64,000 nt of DNA from Helicobacter pylori (GTDB lineage Bacteria; Campylobacterota; Campylobacteria; Campylobacterales; Helicobacteraceae). Every line of letters starts with the position of its first letter. Within the stretch, counting starts at the first letter, position 1. The stretch is taken from positions 1,488,001 to 1,552,000 of the forward strand of contig CP032046.1 of the NCBI GenBank assembly GCA_008032955.1, read 5' to 3'. The notes under the pieces are model-generated. The model did no database searches, was not told where the DNA came from, and saw only the letters and a list, made by a program, of their open reading frames with translations. Both the position numbers and the translations under genes were made by a program. Shown piece by piece: positions 26,834-36,842 of this stretch.

Positions 26834-27961
26834 GTGGATTAAAGGGGCGGTTGTTTTTGTAGGGGGTTTTGCAACGATTATAACCTTTTCTTTAATCTAC
26901 CACCAAAAGCCAAAAGCCCCCCTAAATAACCAACCCAATCTTTTGAATGACGATGAGGTGAAATACCCCTTACAAGACTACACCTTCACTCAAAACCCAC
27001 AGCCAACTAACACAGAAAGCTCTAAAGATGCTACCATTAAAGCCTTACAAGAACAGCTCAAAGCCGCTTTAAAAGCCCTAAACTCCAAAGAAATGAACCA
27101 TTCCAAAGAAGAAACTTTTACTAGCCCGCCCATGGATCCAAAAACAAACACAACCCCCCTAAAAAAGATTTTTCTCTAAAGCAATTAGATTTACTGGCCG
27201 CTCGCATCACCCCTTTCAAACAAAGCCCTAAAAATTACGAAGAAAACCTGATTTTCCCCATGGATAACCCTAATGGCATTGATGGTTTCACTAACCTTAA
27301 AGAAAAAGACATCGCCACTAATGAAAACAAGCTTTTACGCACCATTACAGCTGACAAAATGATACCCGCTTTTTTGATCACACCTATTTCTAGCCAGATC
27401 GCCGGTAAAGTCATCGCGCAAGTGGAAAGCGATATTTTCGCTCACATGGGCAAAGCCGTCTTAATCCCCAAAGGCTCTAAAGTCATAGGCTATTACAGCA
27501 ACAATAACAAAATGGGCGAATACCGCCTGGATATTGTATGGAGTCGAATCATCACTCCCCATGGCATCAATATCATGCTCACTAACGCTAAAGGGGCGGA
27601 CATTAAAGGCTATAACGGCTTAGTGGGGGAATTGATTGAAAGGAATTTCCAACGCTATGGCGTGCCGTTACTGCTTTCTACGCTCACTAACGGCTTATTG
27701 ATTGGGATCACTTCGGCTTTAAACAACAGAGGCAATAAAGAAGAGGTGACTAATTTCTTTGGGGATTATCTTTTATTGCAATTGATGAGGCAAAGCGGCA
27801 TGGGGATCAATCAAGTGGTCAATCAAATTTTAAGAGACAAAAGCAAGATCGCCCCCATTGTGGTGATTAGAGAGGGGAGTAGGGTCTTCATTTCGCCCAA
27901 TACTGATATATTCTTCCCTATACCCAGAGAGAATGAAGTCATCGCTGAGTTTTTGAAGTGA
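26826..27961 (+). CDS. comB10: ComB10, VirB10/TrbI-like protein (frame broken by one missing base at 27154-27159)
   Basis: Starts at GTG 26826 behind AAAGGAG, overlapping comB9 by eight bases. A single membrane anchor (about residues 6-26) is followed by a proline-rich linker and coiled coil, then the VirB10 beta-barrel domain (from about ITADKMIPAFLITPISSQIAGKV to the end). VirB10 spans from inner membrane to the outer-membrane core and senses energy. As given, a stop at 27177-27179 interrupts it; one extra C in the C6 run at 27154-27159 restores a 378-residue protein across the break (TPPKKDFSLKQLDLL). Probably intact in the cell. Confidence 0.87.
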
Positions 27962-27986
27962 CTCAAAAATGCCAGTTTAAAAACGC

Positions 27987-27992
27987 TATAAT
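27987..27992 (+). promoter_or_regulatory. -10 (TATAAT) for the GDP-fucose genes manC-gmd-fcl
   Basis: TATAAT lies 38 bases before the manC ATG, in the 69-base gap after comB10, so the sugar operon has its own promoter. Confidence 0.6.
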
Positions 27993-28030
27993 AACCCTAA
28001 AAAACAAAAGAGAGCCTAGCAAGAAAGCCC

Positions 28031-29443
28031 ATGAAAATTAAAAATGTCTTATTGAGTGGGGGGAGCGGCAAACGCTTATGGCCTTTAAGCCGTAGCCTAT
28101 ACCCTAAGCAATTTTTAAAGCTTTTTGATCATAAAAGCTTGTTTGAATTGAGTTTTAAAAGAAACGCTTCCTTAGTAGATGAAACGCTCGTCGTGTGCAA
28201 TGAAAAGCATTATTTTTTAGCCCTAGAAGAAATAAAAAACGAAATCAAAAACAAGAGCGTGGTTTTTTTACTAGAAAGTTTGAGTAAAAACACCGCTAAC
28301 GCCATTGCTTTGAGCGCTTTAATGAGCGATAAAGAAGATTTACTCATCGTTACACCAAGCGATCATCTGATTAAAGACTTTCAAGCGTATGAAAATGCGA
28401 TAAAAAAAGCGATTGGTTTAGCCCAAAAAGGTTTTTTAGTCACTTTTGGGATTAGCATTGAAAAACCCAACACCGAGTTTGGGTATATTGAAAGCCCTAA
28501 CGCTCTAGATGTCAAGCGATTCATTGAAAAGCCAAGCCTAGAAAAAGCGATAGAGTTTCAAAAAAGCGGAGGGTTTTATTTCAATAGCGGCATGTTTGTT
28601 TTCCAAGCGGGCGTTTTTTTAGACGAACTAAAAAAGCATGCCCCTACTATTTTAAAGGGGTGCGAAAGAGCGTTTGAATCGTTAGAAAACGCGTATTTTT
28701 TTGAACAAAAGATCGCTCGTTTGAGCGAAAAGAGCATGCAAGATTTAGAAGACGTGAGTATTGATATAGCCTTAATGCAGCAAAGCCACAAAATCAAAAT
28801 GGTAGAATTGAACGCCAAATGGAGCGATTTAGGGAATTTTAACGCCCTTTTTGAAGAAGCGGCTAACGAGTCTAAAGAAAATGTCAGCTTGAATCAAACG
28901 CCTATTTTTGCCAAAGAGAGCGAGAATAATTTAGTGTTTTCTCATAAAGTGAGCGCTCTTTTAGGGGTTGAGGATTTAGCGATCATTGACACTAAAGACG
29001 CTCTTTTAGTCGCTCATAAAGACAAAGCTAAGGATTTAAAAGCCCTAGTGAGCGAGATAGAAATAAATAACCAGGAATTATTGCAAACGCACACTAAAGT
29101 GTATCGCCCTTGGGGGAGTTATGAAGTCTTGCATGAGAGCGGTTGTTACAAGGTTAAGATTTTAGAAGTCAAACCAAACGCAAGGCTTTCTTTGCAAAAG
29201 CATTTCCACAGGAGCGAACACTGGGTGGTGATTAGCGGGATGGCGAGCGTGGAGTTGGATCACCAATCGTTTGAATTGCAAGCTAATGAGTCCACTTATA
29301 TCCCTAAAAACACCCTACACCGCCTAGCTAATTATGGCAAAATCCCTTTGATTATCATAGAGGTCCAAGTGGGCGAGTATGTCGGCGAAGACGATATTGT
29401 AAGGGTTGATGACGATTTTAACAGGCAGAATCAAAACGCCTAA
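28031..29443 (+). CDS. manC: Mannose-1-phosphate guanylyltransferase / mannose-6-phosphate isomerase
   Basis: A 470-residue bifunctional enzyme. The N-terminal nucleotidyltransferase has the signature LSGGSGKRLWPLSRSLYPKQ (residues 8-27), and the C-terminal cupin isomerase has LEVKPNARLSLQKHFHRSEH and WVVISG with metal-binding histidines. It converts mannose-6-phosphate and GTP to GDP-mannose, the start of GDP-fucose synthesis. Fucose is needed for the Lewis antigens on H. pylori O-chains. It is followed by gmd and fcl in pathway order. Confidence 0.95.
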   Translation: MKIKNVLLSGGSGKRLWPLSRSLYPKQFLKLFDHKSLFELSFKRNASLVDETLVVCNEKHYFLALEEIKNEIKNKSVVFLLESLSKNTANAIALSALMSDKEDLLIVTPSDHLIKDFQAYENAIKKAIGLAQKGFLVTFGISIEKPNTEFGYIESPNALDVKRFIEKPSLEKAIEFQKSGGFYFNSGMFVFQAGVFLDELKKHAPTILKGCERAFESLENAYFFEQKIARLSEKSMQDLEDVSIDIALMQQSHKIKMVELNAKWSDLGNFNALFEEAANESKENVSLNQTPIFAKESENNLVFSHKVSALLGVEDLAIIDTKDALLVAHKDKAKDLKALVSEIEINNQELLQTHTKVYRPWGSYEVLHESGCYKVKILEVKPNARLSLQKHFHRSEHWVVISGMASVELDHQSFELQANESTYIPKNTLHRLANYGKIPLIIIEVQVGEYVGEDDIVRVDDDFNRQNQNA

Positions 29444-29483
29444 TGAAAAGATTTAATAAATAAAATTCAATAAAGGAAAAATA

Positions 29484-30629
29484 ATGAAGGAAAAAATCGC
29501 TTTAATCACCGGGGTTACCGGGCAGGACGGGAGCTATCTGGCTGAATACTTGCTGAATTTGGGCTATGAAGTGCATGGGTTAAAAAGGCGCTCTTCTAGC
29601 ATCAACACTTCTAGGATCGATCATCTGTATGAGGATTTGCACAGCGAACACAAAAGGCGTTTTTTCTTGCACTATGGGGATATGACCGATAGCTCCAACC
29701 TCATCCATTTGATCGCTACCACTAAGCCCACAGAGATTTATAATTTAGCCGCTCAAAGCCATGTGAAAGTCTCTTTTGAAACCCCAGAATACACCGCTAA
29801 CGCTGATGGTATTGGCACGCTAAGGATTTTAGAGGCCATGCGGATTTTGGGCTTAGAAAATAAAACGCGCTTTTATCAAGCCAGCACGAGCGAATTGTAT
29901 GGCGAAGTCTTAGAAACCCCGCAAAATGAAAACACCCCCTTTAACCCACGAAGCCCCTATGCGGTCGCTAAAATGTATGCCTTTTACATCACTAAAAATT
30001 ACAGAGAGGCTTATAACTTGTTTGCGGTTAATGGCATCCTTTTTAACCATGAGAGCAGGGTAAGGGGCGAAACTTTTGTAACCCGTAAAATCACACGAGC
30101 CGCTAGCGCGATAGCGTATAACTTAACGGATTGCTTGTATTTAGGGAATTTAGACGCTAAAAGAGACTGGGGGCATGCCAAAGATTACGTGAAAATGATG
30201 CATTTAATGCTCCAAGCGCCCATCCCCAAAGATTATGTGATCGCCACAGGGAAGACCACGAGCGTGCGCGATTTTGTGAAAATGAGCTTTGAATTTATCG
30301 GCATTGATCTAGAATTTCAAAATACAGGGATTAAAGAAATCGGTTTGATTAAAAGCGTTGATGAAAAAAGAGCGAACGCTTTACAATTAAACTTAAGCCA
30401 TTTAAAAACGGGCAAAGTCGTGGTGCGTATAGACGAGCGTTATTTCAGGCCTACTGAAGTGGATTTGCTCTTAGGCGATCCCACTAAGGCTGAAAAAGAG
30501 CTGGGCTGGGTTAGGGAATACGATTTAAAAGAGTTGGTTAAGGACATGTTAGAATACGATTTAAAAGAATGCCAGAAAAACCTTTACTTGCAAGATGGGG
30601 GCTATACTTTAAGGAATTTTTATGAATGA
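29484..30629 (+). CDS. gmd: GDP-mannose 4,6-dehydratase
   Basis: A 381-residue extended short-chain dehydrogenase. The NADP-binding motif [17 protein letters not shown] is at residues 7-23, the catalytic triad includes STSELYGE and the YAVAKMYAF segment (Tyr-x-x-x-Lys). It makes GDP-4-keto-6-deoxymannose, the second step to GDP-L-fucose. A strong AAGGAAAA site precedes the ATG. Its last eight bases overlap the fcl start. Confidence 0.96.
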   Translation: MKEKIALITGVTGQDGSYLAEYLLNLGYEVHGLKRRSSSINTSRIDHLYEDLHSEHKRRFFLHYGDMTDSSNLIHLIATTKPTEIYNLAAQSHVKVSFETPEYTANADGIGTLRILEAMRILGLENKTRFYQASTSELYGEVLETPQNENTPFNPRSPYAVAKMYAFYITKNYREAYNLFAVNGILFNHESRVRGETFVTRKITRAASAIAYNLTDCLYLGNLDAKRDWGHAKDYVKMMHLMLQAPIPKDYVIATGKTTSVRDFVKMSFEFIGIDLEFQNTGIKEIGLIKSVDEKRANALQLNLSHLKTGKVVVRIDERYFRPTEVDLLLGDPTKAEKELGWVREYDLKELVKDMLEYDLKECQKNLYLQDGGYTLRNFYE

Positions 30630-31552
30630 GATCATTTTAATCACCGGTGCTTATGGCATGGTGGGGCAGAACACGGCGTTGTATTTTAAAAAAATAAGCC
30701 TGATGTTACTTTACTCACCCCTAAAAAGAGCGAATTGTATTTATTGGATAAAGACAACGTTCAAGCTTATTTGAAAGAATACAAGCCTACAGGCATTATC
30801 CATTGCGCCGGGAGAGTGGGGGCATTGTGGCGAACATGAACGATCTTTCAACTTACATGGTTGAGAATTTACTCATGGGCTTATATCTTTTTTCTAGCGC
30901 TCTAGATTTGGGCGTGAAAAAAGCCATTAATCTGGCGAGCTCTTGCGCTTATCCTAAATACGCCCCTAACCCCTTAAAAGAGAGCGATTTATTGAACGGC
31001 TCTTTAGAACCAACGAACGAAGGATACGCTTTAGCCAAACTCTCTGTGATGAAGTATTGCGAATATGTGAGCGCTGAAAAAGGCGTTTTTTATAAAACTC
31101 TAGTGCCTTGCAACCTTTATGGCGAGTTTGACAAGTTTGAAGAAAAGATAGCGCACATGATACCAGGGCTTATTGCTAGGATGCACACCGCTAAATTAAA
31201 AAATGAAAAAAATTTTGCGATGTGGGGCGATGGCACGGCCAGGAGAGAGTATTTAAACGCTAAAGATTTAGCCAGATTCATCGCTCTCGCTTATGAGAAT
31301 ATCGCTTCAATCCCTAGCGTGATGAATGTCGGCTCTGGCGTGGATTACAGCATTGAAGAGTATTATGAAATGGTCGCTCAGGTTTTAGACTATAAGGGCG
31401 TGTTTGTTAAGGATTTATCCAAACCAGTGGGCATGCAGCAAAAGCTTATGGATATTTCCAAACAAAAGGCTTTAAAATGGGAATTAGAAATCCCTTTAGA
31501 GCAGGGCATCAAAGAAGCTTATGAGTATTATTTGAAGCTTTTAGAGGTTTGA
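30622..31552 (+). CDS. fcl: GDP-L-fucose synthase (frame broken by one missing base at two sites)
   Basis: A GDP-4-keto-6-deoxymannose epimerase/reductase starting at ATG 30622 inside the end of gmd. Visible parts: the NADP fold [14 protein letters not shown], the catalytic [12 protein letters not shown], and the DPLK-like region [15 protein letters not shown]. As given, the frame breaks at the A7 run 30688-30694 and again at the G5 run 30818-30822. Adding one base at each restores 310 residues, the family length, with [18 protein letters not shown] and [15 protein letters not shown] across the joins. The enzyme finishes GDP-L-fucose for Lewis antigens. If the breaks were real the strain would lack fucosylated LPS. 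Confidence 0.88.
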
Positions 31553-31938
31553 AATAAAATCAAGGCTCTTATAGGGTTATAAAAACGCTCCGCCATTAAG
31601 CGTCAGGCTAGCGGTAGTTGCGATATTGTGATCGCTTTAGCTTCAAACAAACTTGAGCCATTAAAAAGGGGTTTGGTCGCTTTACTCTCAATCTCAAACG
31701 CTTTCAAAAAGCAAGGCGTGTTAACGCTTTAATTTTTCATAAAGAGCTAGGGAAAGTAAGGGGCTTTTATTGGGCTAATCATCAATATCTTTACGCTAAA
31801 AATAAACTTTTACAAGAGATAGTTTTGAATAGCATGAAAATCTGTCTATTATTCTATGTGAGCGGGCAATTCTCTCTATTGAACTGAATGTCCTAGATTT
31901 CTATGCTGTCTGTTTTAGAGATGATTATCAGTTGGTTT
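31553..31938. other. Decayed non-coding stretch after fcl
   Basis: No intact gene. A + strand segment at about 31733-31888 reads as FHKELGKVRGFYWANHQYLY and on to a stop after FSLLN without a start, so it looks like the tail of a lost gene. I do not recognise its family. Confidence 0.4.
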
Positions 31939-32415
31939 TTATCTTCTTCCAATTCCAAAATCCCAAGTCCCTTTATCAGTCTTTATACTAACTTCTTTTA
32001 TATGCTGACAACGAAGTATATAAAATTGATAGCTATCGCCAAATCTTAGCGTTTTATTAATCTTGAAATAAGGAAATCCATCGTTATCACAATTCCCACG
32101 ATTGATTTTTGCACTCATTATAGTGATACTACCAACATTTGAAATGATGCTTATCCAATAAGGATTGTATCCAAAAGTCATTCTAAGATCTATTGGTGGT
32201 TTTTTTGGCAGTTTTTCATCAAACGCTTCTCTTATCTTTTCCTTTATCTTTTCTTTTTTTATTGTCTCTTCCTCTTTTATCTTTTTTTTTAATTCCTTTC
32301 TCTTTTATTATCTTTACTATCTTTTTTTTGCGTAATCACTCTTACACCCAGAAAAAAACACAGCAAACCCAAAAATGACTGCTAATATCAAGCCCGCTTT
32401 TTTATAACCCACCAC
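31939..32415 (-). pseudogene. Broken lipoprotein gene (signal and lipobox separated from body)
   Basis: On the minus strand a GTG near 32415, behind AAGAGG, begins VGYKKAGLILAVIFGFAV and continues FFSGCKSDYAKK, a lipoprotein signal with lipobox FSGC. The frame then stops in an A8 run (32322-32329). The same frame reopens downstream as a Lys/Glu-rich linker (ELKKKIKEEETIKKEK) and an 80-residue body from MTFGYNPYWISIISN to TWDFGIGRR at 31939. Two compensating slips in the A-rich linker would restore one lipoprotein of about 155 residues. It may be a true pseudogene or another homopolymer artefact. Function unknown. The linker region is a long purine-rich tract prone to slippage. Confidence 0.6.
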
Positions 32416-32532
32416 TAACACCCTCTTATTGTAAGTTTTCTCAAATGGATTGAGTATAGTAGACTTAGCTTAGGTGATCTCTAAAAAATTTTAGAGGGCA
32501 AAGGCGGTAGGGTTTTAAAAAGCACTCTAGCT

Positions 32533-33531
32533 TTAACAAATCCTAGGCAATAATTCGCCCTCTGGCATCTCTAAAATCCTTTCAAAACCCCATGCGTTCT
32601 TTAAAACCACGCTAGGATAGGGGTTTTCAAACACTTTGCCAATCACGCAAGCGTTTTTGGCTTTCTCGTTACTTTTTAAAATTTCTAAGGCTTTAGGGGC
32701 GTCTTTTTGATTGAGTGCTAAAACAAACACCCCCTCATTGGCTAGCGTGTAGGGTTCTAGCCCTAAAATCTCGCAAATCCCTTTAGTTTCTTCTTTTAAG
32801 GGGATTTTTTCTTCTTCTATAACGATTTTCACTCTAGAGCTGTTCGCCCATTCGTTCAGCACGCTCGCTAACCCGCCCCTAGTCGCATCTCTTAAAGCAT
32901 GAATTTTGAGATCGCTTAAAAATAAGGGTTTTAATAAGGGATAGAGCAGTTGGCAATCGCTTTCTAGATTGGTTTTAAGCTTGATTTCATTACGCACCGC
33001 AAACAGGCTTGCCCCATGATTGGCGATAGTGTCGCTTAGGATAATGGCTTGTCCTGGTTGTAAATGGCACGAAGAAATCCCTGGCTTGATGATTTTACCA
33101 ATGCAGGTTGTGTTGATAAAAAGCTTATCCACGCTCCCCTTTGGCACGACTTTAGTGTCTAGGGAGAGGAGTTTTAAGTTGGCTTTAAACAATTCTTTTT
33201 GTATGGATTGTAAAATTTGTTTTAAAAGAGGGATTTCTAAGCCTTCTTCTAAAATAAAACCCATATTCAAATACAAAGGTTCGCCCCCTTGCACGCTCAC
33301 ATCATTCGCGCTCCCGCAAACGCAAAGCTTGCCTATATCGCCTCCATTAAAAATTAAGGGTGTGATGACAAAACTATCCGTGCTTACGCAATATTCCCCA
33401 CTAGCTTCAAATTTAGGAGCGTCTTCATCAAACGCAATAATCCATTCTTTTAAATAGGGCATAAAGATTTGCTCAATTAAAGCGTTTGTTTCTTTCCCTC
33501 CGTTCCCGCATGCTAGAGTTACGCTATCCAT
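32533..33531 (-). CDS. hypE: Hydrogenase maturation protein HypE
   Basis: A 332-residue PurM/AIR-synthetase-like protein ending in the conserved PRIC, whose terminal cysteine receives the carbamoyl group from HypF and is dehydrated to the thiocyanate used to make the cyanide ligands of [NiFe]-hydrogenase. ATP-binding features VTLACGNGGKETNALIEQ (N terminus) and ALRDATRGGLASVLNEWA are present. It follows hypF by 11 bases. H. pylori needs Hyp proteins for hydrogenase, and HypA/HypB also feed nickel to urease, but HypE/F are hydrogenase-specific. Confidence 0.95.
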   Translation of the reverse strand: MDSVTLACGNGGKETNALIEQIFMPYLKEWIIAFDEDAPKFEASGEYCVSTDSFVITPLIFNGGDIGKLCVCGSANDVSVQGGEPLYLNMGFILEEGLEIPLLKQILQSIQKELFKANLKLLSLDTKVVPKGSVDKLFINTTCIGKIIKPGISSCHLQPGQAIILSDTIANHGASLFAVRNEIKLKTNLESDCQLLYPLLKPLFLSDLKIHALRDATRGGLASVLNEWANSSRVKIVIEEEKIPLKEETKGICEILGLEPYTLANEGVFVLALNQKDAPKALEILKSNEKAKNACVIGKVFENPYPSVVLKNAWGFERILEMPEGELLPRIC

Positions 33532-33542
33532 TTTTATCCTTT

Positions 33543-35816
33543 TTATCCTTTTTTGATGATTGTAGGGTTGAAATACGCCATTAAGGCTTGACCGACAGGG
33601 ATACTGCTGTCATTAGGGGGGAAATGCTTGTGGAAAAAATACTCCCTTTGAAGCTTTTTGAATCGTTGGGCTAATTGTTCGCACAACAATTGGTTGCAAA
33701 ACACGCCCCCACTGCACACCACCACATGCTCTTTAAAAGGCGCAATCAAAGCGGTAATGATTTCTACTAAGCTGTTAAAAAATTTCTTAGCGATGCGTTT
33801 GGGTTCTAAAACGCCCAAATCCTTTTCAAACGCTTGATAAAATGCTTTCAAACCCACCACGCTGTTTTTGATTTCAAAAGGGTAAAAAGTGATCTCATCG
33901 CTTTGTAAGGCTAGATTTTCTAAAACCTGCCCGCTCTCGGCTTCAAAACTGATCGTTCCCACTAAATCCAAACTAAACGCCACTATATCAAACAAACGCC
34001 CTATGGAATTGGTGGCGACGCTTTGAATTTTTTTGTCATGCATTTGTTTAAAAATTCCTAATTCGTCTTCTTTGAAATGCTTTTGAACGCGTTTTAAAAG
34101 CTTGTTGAGTTGGTGCTTTAAAGCGATTTCTAAAACTAGGCGTCTAGGCTCTTTGATCGCTTTTTGCCCCCCTAAAAGCCAAAATTCTTCAAACCTGGCG
34201 ATTTCTTCAATGCGTTCCAAATCCCCCACAAAACACTCCGCCCCATAAACCTTATTTTCATAAGCCCCACTCCCGTCCCAAACAATACCTATAAAGGGGT
34301 GATTTAAATGCGGATCTTGTAATAATGCGTCTAAGATACTCGCTAAAAAGTGGGCATGGTGGTGCTGGACTTGCAATAAGGGCGTATTAAAATCAAAAGC
34401 CATTTTAGTGGTGGTGTAGTTTTGATGCTTGTCGCAAGCTAAGAGCGTGGGCTTGAAATCATAGGTTTTTAAGAAAAAATTCAAAGTTTCTTTAAAATGT
34501 TTTTCATTTTCTAAAACGCTCAAATCCCCACAAAAAGGCGAGAGTAAAAGAACAGAAGTCCCGCTATCTAATAAGCTAAAATGCCCTTTTTGCTCCGCTC
34601 CAAGCGCTAAAATCTTTTTTGGCGGATGGTTAGAGCGTTTGGGCAAAGTGAGGTAAAGGGGGGCAAACCCTCTAGCCAAACGCATGGGGCGAATGGCATT
34701 ATCCACGCGCTGTGCGATACTATCATCAATCCTGTGGATGATAGCGCGATTGTGCGTGAGCTTAAAATCAAAAATAAAATGAAGCGAATTAATTTCTTTT
34801 TCATCGCTCGCTAAAGGGAGGGAGTTAAAATTCGCGCTCGTGAATACAATAGGGGAATCCAATAAATCCAGTAATAAAGCATGCAAAGGGGTATAGGGCA
34901 AAATGACGCCATAAAAGGGGGAGTTTTTAGCGATATTGGGGGCTAATTTTACATTAGGTTTTTTACGGGCTAAAAGAATGGGGGTGCTTACCGAATTTAA
35001 GCTTTCGCATTCTAATGCGTTCAAAAACGCATGCTGCTTGGCTGCGTTTAGATCTTTAAACATGAGCGCGAAAGGCTTTAGGGGGCGGTTTTTTAAAAGC
35101 CGTAACCTTTCTATGGTTTGAAAATTCCTCGCATCGCACAAGAGAGCAAAGCCCCCCAAACCTTTAAGAGCGATGATTTTACCCTTTTGAATGTCTTTAG
35201 CGCATTCTAAAAGAGCGTCATCATTCTTTAATTGTTTATAATTGGGTGCGATACCGCACTTTTTGCAGCTGATGCCTTGAATGTGGAATCGTTTGTTGGT
35301 GGCGTCTTTATAAACGGATGCGCAAAATCCGCAGAGCTTGAAAGGTTCTAGGGCGGAGTTTTCTCTGTCATAGGGTAGGGCGTTTAAAAGGCTGTATCTC
35401 GCTCCGCACTTCGCGCAAGAATTGAAAGCGTAATGAAAATAGGGGGAGTTTTTATCTCTAATCTCGCGCAAGCAATCCTCACACACGCCTAAATCTTTAG
35501 GGATTTGACTGAGCAAATTTAAGGGGTGGTTCTTGCTTTCTAAAATCCTAAAATCATTGAAATGAAGCGCCTTATCATAGGGGCTAATAATGATTTTTTC
35601 CACCAACGCTAAGGGGGGCAATCCTTTTTTTAGGGCGTTTAAAAAAGACTCTGTTTTGTGAGCGGGTAAGACGATTTCTAAAGCCGCTTGGGCGTTACGC
35701 GCAAAGCCTACAAGCCCTAATTTTTGAGCCAGGGTATAAACAAAAGGGCGCATGCCCACGCCCTGAACCACGCCAAAAAGCGTGATTTTATTCAATAAAG
35801 CTGCATCGTTACACAA
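33543..35816 (-). CDS. hypF: Carbamoyltransferase HypF
   Basis: About 750 residues in four blocks: acylphosphatase-like (FGVVQGVGMRPFVYTLA), two zinc-finger CxxC pairs (CEDC, CAKC, CGFC, CKKC), a YrdC-like nucleotide domain (ALKGLGGFALLCDARN), and a Kae1-like carbamoyltransferase domain (QHHHAHFLASIL, GIVWDGSGAYENKVYGAE). It makes carbamoyl-adenylate from carbamoyl phosphate and loads HypE. The frame is open from a TTG at 35816; a TTG at 35795 that overlaps the aguA stop (TTGA) is an equally good or better start, giving 750 residues. Confidence 0.92.
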   Translation of the reverse strand: MCNDAALLNKITLFGVVQGVGMRPFVYTLAQKLGLVGFARNAQAALEIVLPAHKTESFLNALKKGLPPLALVEKIIISPYDKALHFNDFRILESKNHPLNLLSQIPKDLGVCEDCLREIRDKNSPYFHYAFNSCAKCGARYSLLNALPYDRENSALEPFKLCGFCASVYKDATNKRFHIQGISCKKCGIAPNYKQLKNDDALLECAKDIQKGKIIALKGLGGFALLCDARNFQTIERLRLLKNRPLKPFALMFKDLNAAKQHAFLNALECESLNSVSTPILLARKKPNVKLAPNIAKNSPFYGVILPYTPLHALLLDLLDSPIVFTSANFNSLPLASDEKEINSLHFIFDFKLTHNRAIIHRIDDSIAQRVDNAIRPMRLARGFAPLYLTLPKRSNHPPKKILALGAEQKGHFSLLDSGTSVLLLSPFCGDLSVLENEKHFKETLNFFLKTYDFKPTLLACDKHQNYTTTKMAFDFNTPLLQVQHHHAHFLASILDALLQDPHLNHPFIGIVWDGSGAYENKVYGAECFVGDLERIEEIARFEEFWLLGGQKAIKEPRRLVLEIALKHQLNKLLKRVQKHFKEDELGIFKQMHDKKIQSVATNSIGRLFDIVAFSLDLVGTISFEAESGQVLENLALQSDEITFYPFEIKNSVVGLKAFYQAFEKDLGVLEPKRIAKKFFNSLVEIITALIAPFKEHVVVCSGGVFCNQLLCEQLAQRFKKLQREYFFHKHFPPNDSSIPVGQALMAYFNPTIIKKG

Positions 35817-36784
35817 TGCAAACTCCCATGCTGTTTGATTAGAGTATTACAATCAACCCCTATCACTTCTAAGGGCGTGTGTTGTCTTAAGGTTTCTAAA
35901 ATGAGCGCGTCTTTAGGGTCGTTGTAGGTGGGGACGATTAAAGCGTTATTGCACAATAAAAAATTCACATAAGTTGCCGGTAAGCGTTGTTGGTTTTCAT
36001 CAAAAATGGCTTTAGGGATTTCTAGGGGGATGAGTTTATAAGGCGTGCCGTCTAGTTTTTTAAAGGTTTTTAATTCTTCTTGCATTTTTTTTAAGGCTGT
36101 GTAATGCTCATCGTTTTCATCCTCGCATGCGCTATAAACAATGGTGTCTTTATTTAAAAAACGAGCGAGCGTGTCGGTATGGCTATCGGTATCATCGCCC
36201 TTTAAATAGCCATAAGAATACCACAGCACTTGTTTAGCCCCTAATTCCTTTTTAAGCATGGTTTCTATTCCATTTTGATTCAAATGGGGGTTACGATTTT
36301 TTTCTAGCAGGCATTGGGTGTTGGTCAAAATGCTCCCGGCCCCATCGCTTTCTATGCTCCCGCCCTCTAAAATATAGGGCATCGTTTTTAAAGGGTGTTT
36401 TAAAAACCCTAAATGCTTGAGCTTGGAATTCACTAAATTGTCTAAATTGGACGGGTATTTTAACCCCCAGCCATTAAAACCAAAGTTCAAGCACTCTAAA
36501 ACGCCATGATTTTCAATGCTGATCGCTCCAAAATCCCTAGCCCATGTGTCGTTGGTTTCAATTCTTGCGATCTCTACACCGGGTAAGTTTTTAAGCGTTT
36601 CATAACCGATAATATCGTTAGTATGGACGCACACTAACACTTTAGCGTGTTTGGCTATAGTTTGAATGATGTGTAAAAAGCTCTCTCTGGCCTCTTCAAT
36701 ACAATACGCCCAATCGCCAAACTCATGGGGGAACGCCATTAAAATCGCTTGGATTTTTTCAAACTCCGCTAACATTCTTTTCAT
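35792..36784 (-). CDS. aguA: Agmatine deiminase / peptidylarginine deiminase family
   Basis: A 330-residue guanidino-modifying enzyme. Start at the ATG at 36784, behind AAAAGGA (an in-frame TTG at 36805 is less likely). The nucleophile cysteine is in GSLHCVTMQLY at the very C terminus, and other active-site residues are in NDTWARDFG, EGGSIESDGAG and DSHTDTLARF. The family converts agmatine to N-carbamoylputrescine and ammonia, feeding polyamine synthesis (nspC lies elsewhere in this window). It overlaps hypF, so the two are co-transcribed although unrelated in pathway. Confidence 0.9.
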   Translation of the reverse strand: MKRMLAEFEKIQAILMAFPHEFGDWAYCIEEARESFLHIIQTIAKHAKVLVCVHTNDIIGYETLKNLPGVEIARIETNDTWARDFGAISIENHGVLECLNFGFNGWGLKYPSNLDNLVNSKLKHLGFLKHPLKTMPYILEGGSIESDGAGSILTNTQCLLEKNRNPHLNQNGIETMLKKELGAKQVLWYSYGYLKGDDTDSHTDTLARFLNKDTIVYSACEDENDEHYTALKKMQEELKTFKKLDGTPYKLIPLEIPKAIFDENQQRLPATYVNFLLCNNALIVPTYNDPKDALILETLRQHTPLEVIGVDCNTLIKQHGSLHCVTMQLY

Positions 36785-36842
36785 TAAAAATATCCTTTTA
36801 AGCAACTATAACACAATCTCATTCAAATAGCGTTTTTAAAAG

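Noticed and set aside
33020..33457. 145-codon plus-strand frame inside hypE
   Set aside because: Antisense to a well conserved enzyme gene; no promoter or ribosome binding site seen.
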